This document shows positions 1 through 7,099 of a stretch of DNA of 62,306 nucleotides, in pieces (the stretch's first letter is position 1; every line of letters starts with the position of its first letter). Made by a program: the position numbers and the translations under genes. The DNA lies in contig NZ_CALIMS010000059.1 of NCBI RefSeq assembly GCF_938045345.1, forward strand, positions 1-62,306, read 5' to 3'. Below the pieces are notes generated by a model, which was not told the origin of the DNA, made no database searches, and saw only the letters and a program-made list of their open reading frames with translations. The DNA is from an uncultured Campylobacter sp. (GTDB lineage Bacteria; Campylobacterota; Campylobacteria; Campylobacterales; Campylobacteraceae).

Positions 1-129
1 ATTAAAGATATAATTAAAATTTTACAAATTATTTTACTCGCTGATATTTTTTATCCTTAAGATAAAATTTAAAACAACTTAAACAAATATTGTGTAATAT
101 TTCAAAAGTATCTTGACCTAAGGCGAAAT

Positions 130-1281
130 ATGGAAAATATATTTTTAGAATCTTACGACGTATTTAAGGTATCGAAAAACGCGAGCAAGCTAAAAATTTA
201 CAACGACTTTTTAAGAGACAACAAAAGATACTCCGTAACGCGCTGCTATTATGTCATAGTCGTGGATAATACCTTTTTGACCTACTCGCATTTGATGATT
301 TATGAAGAGCTGCTTTATCTTCTGTATTCACAAAATAAGCTAAAAAACGGCGATTTTTCGCTGACGCTCAAAAAATCGGAGCTAGCGAAAAAATTTAAGA
401 CCGATATCACAAAAAGCGCTACCGAGACGATAAAGCGCTTTTATGAGATGCAGCAGGTCAAAATCACTATTTTCGTAAAAGACAAAGTCGAAAAACAGAT
501 GAATATCATAGAGCGCATCGACGCACCGCAAAGCGAAAAATACGGCGACATCCCCGACGAGATCAATATTTCGCTAAATTCCGAGTTCGTGCGACTTTAC
601 CGCTGCGCGTATCTGGATAAAATCGAGTATTTAAATAGCTTCGATATCGAGCAGGGCAGCTTCATCCGCTACTTCATGCAGCACGAGCTGGACGGAGGCG
701 TCAAAAGCTCTGCAATCATCGATAAAATGGGTGTTACGACCTATCTGCCCTTCACTTATAAAAAGCGCTTCGAGCAAGAGATCGCAAGAGTGAGCTTTTA
801 CTATAAAAACGAGAAATTTTGCATAAAAGACGGCTTTGTTGTCATCGAAAACCACGAAAACAAGGCGATAGATAATCAAAACGCGTCGATTGAGCTTTTC
901 GGCGTGATATATGAGCAGATGACGCAAAATTGCACCAAAGCTGTTACGCTAAACGAGCAAAATTTAGCGAAGTATTACGCGCGCTTCGGCAGGTTTGAGA
1001 CGAGCCAGACGATATTTAAAATTCTAAGCAATATGGAGCTCATGCTAAATCAATCGATGCAGAAAGAAAACGCGAAGATCGCCTGCTTTTCGCACTTTTT
1101 CGAAAGTATCGTCTGCAAAAACGGCGAGGAATTTGAAATTTTGATCGAGCTAAATCAAAAGGGCTTTGAGTATATCGTCTCGCGTAGCGCGAATTTGGAC
1201 TTTTGGAATGTCGAATCCGCAGACTATGGACTCACGCCGTATCCCGTAAATAGCTGTGCGACAAACGGCAAACTGGGGTAA
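130..1281 (+). CDS. Hypothetical protein, possibly winged-helix replication-initiator-like
   Basis: I do not recognise this 383-residue protein with confidence. It has no signal peptide or membrane segment, so it is probably cytoplasmic. Residues 60-120 are helical and basic (TLKKSELAKKFKTDI, then TIKRFYEMQQVKITIFVKD), which reads like a winged-helix unit. A second similar stretch lies near 195-240 (SSAIIDKMGVTTYLPFTYKKRF). Two such units in a protein of this size recall plasmid RepB/Rep_3 initiators, but no diagnostic motif is visible, so this is a weak guess. The ATG follows AAGG at a usable spacing. The 129 bp upstream are very AT-rich and could hold the promoter. The gene stands alone; the next gene is convergent. 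Confidence 0.7.
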   Translation: MENIFLESYDVFKVSKNASKLKIYNDFLRDNKRYSVTRCYYVIVVDNTFLTYSHLMIYEELLYLLYSQNKLKNGDFSLTLKKSELAKKFKTDITKSATETIKRFYEMQQVKITIFVKDKVEKQMNIIERIDAPQSEKYGDIPDEINISLNSEFVRLYRCAYLDKIEYLNSFDIEQGSFIRYFMQHELDGGVKSSAIIDKMGVTTYLPFTYKKRFEQEIARVSFYYKNEKFCIKDGFVVIENHENKAIDNQNASIELFGVIYEQMTQNCTKAVTLNEQNLAKYYARFGRFETSQTIFKILSNMELMLNQSMQKENAKIACFSHFFESIVCKNGEEFEILIELNQKGFEYIVSRSANLDFWNVESADYGLTPYPVNSCATNGKLG

Positions 1282-1371
1282 ATTTAAGTCGGTAAATTTT
1301 AAAATCTATCCGTAAAATACGGGAGTACGCCCGCTGCATCAAGGACAAAGCGCGGGCAAAATTTTAAAAAT

Positions 1372-1965
1372 TTACTCCTGCGTCCTTAGCTCGGCGATGA
1401 GCCCGTCAAGCTCGCCGTTATTTTGCGCACTCAAAAGTCGCTCGTTTATGAGCTGCATTTGCGCCGAAAATTCGCTACCAAGCATATCTGCGACGAAATT
1501 TTCACTCTCGCTCTCATCCGTCATCGGATACATATCGCGCCAGATGTCGGTTATCCACCAGCCGCACTTCGAGACGCAGGTAAAGTCCTTCAAAACGCCC
1601 GTTTTTAGCTTCATCATCACTTCGTCGGTTTGCTTGATCTCGCTTGCGACGAAGTCTTTATGGATGCCGTCTAGGCAAGTGAAAATGCGGTGCCCTAGAC
1701 TTTGGACGCTGTTTTCGGAGCAGATCCTAAACTGAAAGACGCTATCTTTAAAATTTAAATCAGACAAGCAGATTGGATGCTTTTGAGTAAAATTCGGAAA
1801 CGAATCAAAGCTCCTATCGTCGATGCTAAGCGCCCAGTTAGAGCTTGGATTTTTGCGGGCGAACTCGCCGAAACTTAGTCTGATAAATTCTTTATGGCTT
1901 AGCTCTTCGGCGGTGAAAAAGTCGTAGTTAGCGCAGTTTGCAGCTTTAAAATCTCTAAATTTCAT
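1372..1965 (-). CDS. Hypothetical protein, 197 aa
   Basis: Unrecognised soluble protein. I place the start at 1965 (MKFRDFKAANCAN) rather than at an upstream in-frame ATG because a strong GGGAGG Shine-Dalgarno sequence lies 4-5 bases before it. The protein has a CVSKCGWW segment near residue 142, which could hold a disulfide or a metal. The acidic, glutamine/asparagine-containing C-terminus is probably helical. There is no signal peptide or transmembrane segment. It is convergent with the preceding gene and followed upstream by a long gene-free stretch, so it is probably monocistronic. Confidence 0.6.
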   Translation of the reverse strand: MKFRDFKAANCANYDFFTAEELSHKEFIRLSFGEFARKNPSSNWALSIDDRSFDSFPNFTQKHPICLSDLNFKDSVFQFRICSENSVQSLGHRIFTCLDGIHKDFVASEIKQTDEVMMKLKTGVLKDFTCVSKCGWWITDIWRDMYPMTDESESENFVADMLGSEFSAQMQLINERLLSAQNNGELDGLIAELRTQE

Positions 1966-2454
1966 GATCCCTCCCGTAAAATTTCGCTTCAAATTTACTC
2001 AAAACAGCATTTTATCATTTTGCGGGATTTATTTTTATTAATCCGAATAAATTTAATCAAGAATTTGCCAGGTTTAAACCTCGCAAAAAGCGTCTAGTTA
2101 TATTTTGAGTGAAATTTATGCATGCCGAATAGTTAAATTTGCTGAAATTTAAAATTTTTGAAAGATTTCGCCGCTTGGAACTTCGCATCGCAAAATTCCG
2201 AGAGCGGAATTCCAAAGTAAAATTTTACGCCAAACCCATACGCGCAGAATTTTGCTCGCGAGAGGGCTTCGCCAAATACGGCATGGAATATCTATCTAAA
2301 ATTTCGCGGATTTGGGGCGTCTAAATTTACGCGCCGCACACGAAGTTAAATTTTGTATTTCGCGTCGCAAAATAAACAATCATCACATTATAGAAAATTT
2401 GCGAATTTATAAAATTCGGGCTTTTAAATTTACTTCAAAAGCCCGAATTCTAAT
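1966..2454. other. Gene-free region rich in RAATTY motifs
   Basis: About 490 bp without a convincing gene. A 61-codon plus-strand frame at 2139-2324 lacks a ribosome binding site and reads as motif-derived sequence. The stretch carries many AAATTT/GAATTC-type words and the terminator at 2413-2449. Confidence 0.7.
2413..2449 (-). terminator. Intrinsic terminator of the rhodanese gene
   Basis: A 13-bp perfect inverted repeat (AATTCGGGCTTTT and its complement) with an 11-base loop, six bases past the rhodanese stop codon. On the minus strand it is followed by TTTTATAAATT. Both arms carry an RAATTY motif at the base of the stem. Confidence 0.75.
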
Positions 2455-3168
2455 TTACTTCACCAGTTCGTAATTATATTCTTTCGTGCCGTCGAGTAAA
2501 TTCGTGACGTTGTAGCCTCGCTCGTTTAGGGCTTTGGCGAGCTTGGCGCTGCGGTTGCCGCTGTAACAGTGTGTGATTATTCTTTTGCCTTTGTTGGCCT
2601 CAAGCACGTCCTTGTAGTTTTCTAAAGGCTCGCCGTATGGGATATTTATCGCGCCTTTCATATGCCCCGCGTCGTAGTCCTGCTTCTGCCTAGCGTCGAT
2701 GATCAGCACGTTCGGCTCATTTGCTATTTTCAAAAACCCATCTGCGTTTATGCTGCCGACCTTATACAGCTCGTAGTCGTACTGCTTCACGCCGGGCGCA
2801 TTCATAAGCATGCTAAAGCCCTTTTGTTTAAGCAGATCAAGCGCCTTGCCGCTGCGGTTGCCGGTGTTACAATAAAGCACGACGTTTCTATCCTTGTAGG
2901 CGTTTATCTCATCCAGTCTGCTTTCCAGCTCTCCAAGCGGGATGTTGATCGCGTGCTTCACGTGGCCTGCGGCGTACTCATCCGCGCTTCTAACGTCGAT
3001 GACTAGATAATTTTCTTTCGCCCTGTTATCCTCCTCTATTGCTGATAGCGCCGCGCCGCTTATGGCGTAGCCGTTAGGCTGTTGCATCTCGGCGTAGCAA
3101 GTCGCAAAAGATCCCAATGCCGCCAGCAAAACCGCGCTTTTTAAAATTTTGTGAGAAATAAATTTCAT
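2455..3168 (-). CDS. Secreted tandem rhodanese-domain protein
   Basis: A 237-residue protein with a Sec signal peptide (residues 1-26, ending ATCYA) followed by two rhodanese domains. Domain 1 spans about 35-130 with an active-site loop CNTGNRSG starting at Cys100. Domain 2 spans about 138-237 with CYSGNRSA starting at Cys201. Both catalytic cysteines and the CxxGxR loops are intact, so both domains could carry a persulfide. The family transfers sulfane sulfur, for example to cyanide or thiols; the periplasmic substrate cannot be told from sequence. The ATG follows AAAGGAAACAT. A terminator follows directly, so the gene is monocistronic. Confidence 0.92.
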   Translation of the reverse strand: MKFISHKILKSAVLLAALGSFATCYAEMQQPNGYAISGAALSAIEEDNRAKENYLVIDVRSADEYAAGHVKHAINIPLGELESRLDEINAYKDRNVVLYCNTGNRSGKALDLLKQKGFSMLMNAPGVKQYDYELYKVGSINADGFLKIANEPNVLIIDARQKQDYDAGHMKGAINIPYGEPLENYKDVLEANKGKRIITHCYSGNRSAKLAKALNERGYNVTNLLDGTKEYNYELVK

Positions 3169-3517
3169 ATGTTTCCTTTGAATTTTAGCTTTTAAAGCGG
3201 GAGATTATATCAAAATTTTATCTAAATAGTGTGAATTTGTGCGGAATGTGATAGGTTATGCTGATACGGATTACCGATGTGAAAACGCGAAAGAGACTCG
3301 AATAAAAAACTTTTGCCAAAATATCTTAAAGGCTCGTAGGTAAAGATACTTTGCGTAAATTTATCTTTTAGAGACGGAGCAACAAATTCAAAAAAACTCA
3401 CATTTGCCCGAAGGTAAATTTTATGCTTTTGCCAATTTTCATTATTTTTCAAGTATAAGTAAGATATAATCTCTAACTTTTTTGAGACGCTGTATGCTCT
3501 TAAAGGTAATTTGAAGA

Positions 3518-3594
3518 TGGTGTCAAGAGAGAGACTTGAACTCTCGACCTCCGGCTTATGAGACCAGCGCTCTAACCAGCTGAGCTACCTTGAC
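3518..3594 (-). tRNA. tRNA with CAU anticodon (Met, possibly Ile2)
   Basis: Reading the minus strand, a full cloverleaf forms. The 7-bp acceptor stem is GTCAAGG with TCTTGAC. The D arm is GCTC...GAGC, the anticodon arm is CTGGT-CTCATAA-GCCGG with anticodon CAT, and the T arm is GAGAG-TTCAAGT-CTCTC. The discriminator A is followed by an encoded CCA. CAU anticodons serve elongator Met, initiator Met, or Ile2 after lysidine modification. The GC-rich initiator anticodon stem is absent, so elongator Met is favoured, with Ile2 possible. A TATACT -10 box lies at 3614-3619 on the same strand. Confidence 0.93.
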
Positions 3595-3664
3595 ACGTGA
3601 AAAGAAATGGCAAGTATAGCTAAATATTCTTATTTTTAATTGAAACGCTTTAAAAGGAGAGAAA

Positions 3665-4228
3665 ATGAATGCGGCTTTGATTTTATTAGTTGTCATAGTT
3701 TTGTTAGTTTTGGCGCTAGTGGGCGTTTATAACTCATTCATCGCCAAGCGCAACCAGGTGCGAAACATCGCTTCCACCGTCGATACACAGCTTAAAAAGC
3801 GCTACGACCTCATCCCCAATCTAGTTAGCGCTACGCGCGAATATATGAGCCACGAAAGTGCAGTGCTAACGCGCGTTAGCGAGCTTCGCTCACAAGCGAT
3901 CAGCGCAAGCTCTAACGCCGATAAATTTAGATTAAATAGCGAAATCTCGGCTCTTTTGGGACAGATCCGCATTGCGGTAGAGGCGTATCCAAACCTCAAG
4001 GCTAACGAATCGTTTGCTAAGCTGCAAAACGCGTTAGGCGAGTGCGAAGAGCAGATTAGCGCCGCACGCCGCGCTTATAACGGCGCTGTTACGGTCTATA
4101 ACAACGCCTGCGAAATGTTTCCTACTAACATCATCGCTAGCGTTTTTAACTTCGTCAAAGCGGAATTTTTCGCCGCTAGCGAGCAAGAAAAGCAAGCCCC
4201 GAACGTCTCTGAGCTTTTCAAAAAATAA
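3665..4228 (+). CDS. LemA family membrane-anchored protein
   Basis: A 187-residue LemA protein. One N-terminal transmembrane helix (about residues 3-22) is followed by a helical domain with the family core RNQVRNIASTVDTQLKKRYD-LIPNLV and, later, AYNGAVTVYNNACEMFP. The C-terminal domain should be extracytoplasmic or membrane-surface helical. The biochemical function of LemA proteins is not established. They are often encoded beside DUF3137 or TPM-domain genes; here a DUF3137 protein is encoded about 21 kb away (25439-26746). The ATG follows AAAAGGAGAGAAA. The gene is alone and ends at a large palindrome. Confidence 0.93.
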   Translation: MNAALILLVVIVLLVLALVGVYNSFIAKRNQVRNIASTVDTQLKKRYDLIPNLVSATREYMSHESAVLTRVSELRSQAISASSNADKFRLNSEISALLGQIRIAVEAYPNLKANESFAKLQNALGECEEQISAARRAYNGAVTVYNNACEMFPTNIIASVFNFVKAEFFAASEQEKQAPNVSELFKK

Positions 4229-4244
4229 GCGCGAGACGTAGAAA

Positions 4245-4278
4245 ATTTGCGATGAAATTTTAAAATTTCATCGCAAAT
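4245..4278. terminator. 34-bp perfect palindrome, probable bidirectional terminator
   Basis: A perfect self-complementary 34-bp sequence starting 17 bp after the LemA stop, with arms built on TTTGCGATGAAATTT. It could form a 15-bp hairpin in either transcript. It lacks a long U tract, so termination efficiency is uncertain. Each arm contains AAATTT. Confidence 0.55.
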
Positions 4279-4539
4279 AATGTCGAGCGTCGCAAAGCTA
4301 AATTTTATAGCGAGCAAAACAGATTGCGCGCAAAACACGCGCTTTTAAAAAAGGTTTGCTTCGCTCCCCCGCATACTCGTCATCTCGTTTGAGATATTTT
4401 GCGGCATGCGGTACTGAGAATTTTAACAATAAAATTTTACGGTGCAATGCCAAATTTTAAAAGTCTAAATTTCGCAGTGTAAATTTTAACTAGCTTGCCG
4501 CCGGAGTTACTTACGCAAGCGGCGGTGATATATGCAGCG

Positions 4540-5013
4540 TTAGTCGTGAGTAATTTTGCAAATTTGCGCTTCGGTCGCAGTTGCGAGATCCTTCGGCGCG
4601 AGAGCAATCTGTTTTCCGCGCACACCTGCGCTAACGTAAATTTTCTCCTGCGCTAGCGCTCGCTCGTCGATGAAGGTGCGGAAGTACTTTTTCATCCCAA
4701 GCGGCGAGCAGCCGCCCCTGATGTAGCCCGTTACCTTTTGCAAATCCTTCAAATCCATCAGCTCGCAACGCTTCGCGCCGCAGATGTGCGCGAGCGCCTT
4801 GAGATCCAGATTTAGATCGCCTTGCAGGCAGGCTACGACATATTCGTGATCCGCCGTGCAAACTATCGTTTTATAGACCCGTTCGATCGGCTCATTCACG
4901 CTATTTGCCACGTGCACCGCGTCTAAATTTAAAGGATCAACCGCATATTCTTTGATCTCGTAAGGGATTTTCAGACCGTCCAGTACGCGTGCGGCGTTTG
5001 TTTTTGAGCTCAT
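4540..5013 (-). CDS. ybaK: YbaK/EbsC-type aminoacyl-tRNA deacylase
   Basis: A 157-residue YbaK/ProX-family protein. The family hydrolyses mischarged Cys-tRNA(Pro) or related aminoacyl-tRNAs in the cytoplasm. Family features include the N-terminal TNAARVLDGLKIPYEIKEY, the conserved lysine in ERVYKTIVC, the GAKRCELMD segment and the GYIRGGCSPLGMKK loop. Length is normal for the family. The start is set by AAGGAGGCGAA just before ATG. It lies 15 bp downstream of the RluB-type gene on the other side of its own promoter direction, and may share the transcript of kdsD and the pseudouridine synthase. Confidence 0.92.
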   Translation of the reverse strand: MSSKTNAARVLDGLKIPYEIKEYAVDPLNLDAVHVANSVNEPIERVYKTIVCTADHEYVVACLQGDLNLDLKALAHICGAKRCELMDLKDLQKVTGYIRGGCSPLGMKKYFRTFIDERALAQEKIYVSAGVRGKQIALAPKDLATATEAQICKITHD

Positions 5014-5028
5014 TTCGCCTCCTTAAAT

Positions 5029-5799
5029 TTAATAGCGGATTTTGTTTTCTTTCAAAAAATCGCGTAAATCTTCGTATTCACTCTGATCGAAATAGCGCCA
5101 TTTGCCGGGCTTTAGCATCCCGAGGGTCATTCTGCCGAATGCCGTGCGCTTAAGCTCCACGACATCCAGATCGAAATAGCCGAAAAATCTACGCAACTCG
5201 CGGTTTTGACCCTCGTTGATGATCGCTTTTATTTTCGTATAACCACCGCTGCTAGGCATTATGCGGTAGCCCAAAAAGGGTTTAAATTCCATCGATTTGA
5301 TCTTACTTTTGGCGTGCGCACCTTTGCTCGCATCTGCAGCAAAAAAGCCCTCGCGGATCGCCGTTACTACCTCCTCTTTCACCTCGCCTTTTACCTTTAG
5401 ATAGTACTCTCGCTCGATGTCGCTGTTCATCAGCGCCGTAGCGATCGCGGGCGCATCGGTCAGCAGCAAAAGCCCCTCGCTTGCAAAATCCAAACGCCCC
5501 ACGCTAACAAATCTGCTAAATCCCTCCGGCAAGCTATCGTAAATCGTCCGCCTGCCGCGATCGTCCTTTTTAGTAACTAACTCGCCTTTCGGCTTGTTAT
5601 AAACGATCATCGTAAATTCCGTCTTAGGCTTGATGAGGCGCGAGCCTATGCGGATCTTCTCCTCGCCGCTAACTTCGATGAAATCGCTAACGACGCGACC
5701 GTTAATGCTAACTTTGCCTTGCTTGATCAGCTCATCTGCCTCACGGCGTGAGTAGCCGGTGTTATGGGAGATAAATTTATTCAGACGCATCTTTTGCAT
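5029..5799 (-). CDS. rluB: RsuA/RluB-family pseudouridine synthase
   Basis: A 256-residue enzyme with an N-terminal S4 RNA-binding domain (about 4-50) and a catalytic domain carrying GRLDFASEGLLLLT, whose Asp104 is the catalytic aspartate of the family. It would isomerise a uridine in rRNA; RluB (23S) is favoured over RsuA by overall form, but the exact site is not decidable here. The start codon overlaps the kdsD stop (TAATG), pointing to translational coupling. An alternative start at Met4 (MRLNKFISHN) matches the usual family N-terminus. Confidence 0.9.
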   Translation of the reverse strand: MQKMRLNKFISHNTGYSRREADELIKQGKVSINGRVVSDFIEVSGEEKIRIGSRLIKPKTEFTMIVYNKPKGELVTKKDDRGRRTIYDSLPEGFSRFVSVGRLDFASEGLLLLTDAPAIATALMNSDIEREYYLKVKGEVKEEVVTAIREGFFAADASKGAHAKSKIKSMEFKPFLGYRIMPSSGGYTKIKAIINEGQNRELRRFFGYFDLDVVELKRTAFGRMTLGMLKPGKWRYFDQSEYEDLRDFLKENKIRY

Positions 5800-6761
5800 T
5801 ATTTTAGCCCCAAGCTCGTTAGATCGTGAATATGCAAGATCCCAACGGGCACGCCATTTTCGACTACGGGCAGGACCTGGATTTTAAATTGCTCGATCAA
5901 ATTTAGCGCATCTATGGCTAACATATTTTTATCGTCTAGCATTTTAGGATTTTTGGTGGCATATTTTAGCGCGGCGTCATTGATGTCAAAATCCTCTCGC
6001 ATCAGTGCGCGGCGCAGATCGCCGTCGCTTAGGATCGCCTCGAGCGTGCCCTTTTCGTTCACTAACAAGACGGTGCCGAGCTTTCCGTGCGTCATAACGT
6101 CGATAGCTTGTTTTAGGCCGGTATTATGCTTTACGACCGGTAAATTTTTACTTTGCATTACGTCTTTTACTTTGACGAAAAGCCGCTTACCGAGGCTTCC
6201 GCCGGGATGAAAATTTGCAAAATCCTCCCTGCCGAATCTGCGCTGCCTCATCAAACAGATAGCTAACGCGTCTCCTAACGCAAGTGTTAGCGTCGTAGAA
6301 ACCGTCGGCGCGGCGCCTAGCGGGCAAGCCTCTTTGACGATATTTAGGCTTATAAACTCATCGCTAACCTTGCCGAGCGAGCTATTTTTATCGCGCGCCA
6401 TCGCGATGATCTTTACGCCGAAGCGTTTGAGGTGAGGCAGAATTCTAACCAGCTCCTCACTCTCGCCGCTAAAGCTGATCGCAAGCACCATGTCGTCCTT
6501 ACCGATCATGCCCAAATCTCCGTGCAGTGCCTCGGTAGGGTGGACGAAAAACGACGGCGTGCCGGTGCTGGCAAGCGTCGCGGCGATCTTAACGCCTATG
6601 TGGCCGCTCTTACCCACGCCGGTGACGATTACCTTGCCCTTGCAAGCTAGGATCAAGTTTACAGCTCGCTCAATTTCGCCGCCGATAAGATCCACATGCC
6701 GCAAAAGCTCCGCTCCTTCGAGCCTTAGCACCTCTCGTGCCGTATCTAAAATTTCACTCAT
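5799..6761 (-). CDS. kdsD: D-arabinose 5-phosphate isomerase (KdsD/KpsF)
   Basis: A 320-residue KpsF/GutQ-family isomerase that converts ribulose 5-phosphate to arabinose 5-phosphate, the first step to Kdo for lipooligosaccharide. A SIS domain (about 30-180) shows GVGKSGHIG and HPTEALHGDLG. Two CBS domains follow from about residue 205 (VMQSKNLPVV, then ATKNPKMLDD). Length is typical. The ATG follows AAGAAGGTTGA. It is the first gene of a probable operon with the pseudouridine synthase. A similar grouping of kpsF, rnj and ksgA is known from Helicobacter. Confidence 0.95.
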   Translation of the reverse strand: MSEILDTAREVLRLEGAELLRHVDLIGGEIERAVNLILACKGKVIVTGVGKSGHIGVKIAATLASTGTPSFFVHPTEALHGDLGMIGKDDMVLAISFSGESEELVRILPHLKRFGVKIIAMARDKNSSLGKVSDEFISLNIVKEACPLGAAPTVSTTLTLALGDALAICLMRQRRFGREDFANFHPGGSLGKRLFVKVKDVMQSKNLPVVKHNTGLKQAIDVMTHGKLGTVLLVNEKGTLEAILSDGDLRRALMREDFDINDAALKYATKNPKMLDDKNMLAIDALNLIEQFKIQVLPVVENGVPVGILHIHDLTSLGLK

Positions 6762-7099
6762 TCAACCTTCTTTTTAAAATTTGCTTTCATTTTGCGCCTC
6801 TTTGCGCCACGCCTAAATTTACGCTAGCTGAAATTTCGCGCCTTTGAAATTTGCGCCATAAAATTTTAATCCGCGAAATTCTGCGCCGCTTCGTTCGTAT
6901 AGCTGCTGGCTTGCTAGATGCTCTTTAAATTTTGCTTTACGCCGAAATTTGCGCTCAAATTTTACTAGCCGCTTTAAAATTCCGCGTCGCAAAAGTCACT
7001 CACATCGCAAAATTCCACACCCAAAAGCTCGCAGGCGCCATAAAATTTCATTCGTCCGCCGCAGATCAAATCCGCCTCGCACGCTAAATTTAGCCGTGC
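6762..7099. other. Gene-free spacer dense in RAATTY motifs
   Basis: About 340 bp between rnj and kdsD without a credible gene. It is largely alternating AAATTT/AAATTC words and short GC-rich stretches. It should contain the kdsD promoter, but no -10 box stands out. Confidence 0.6.

Noticed and set aside
130..1281. Calling the first gene a plasmid replication initiator and the region an integrated plasmid.
   Set aside because: Only a weak winged-helix impression supports it; no iterons, partition genes or plasmid genes are seen nearby.
2139..2324. 61-codon frame on the plus strand.
   Set aside because: No ribosome binding site; composition is that of RAATTY-rich spacer (repeated Lys-Phe/Asn-Phe).
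3222..3452. 76-codon minus-strand frame downstream of the tRNA.
   Set aside because: It starts with TTG without a Shine-Dalgarno sequence and has no family resemblance.
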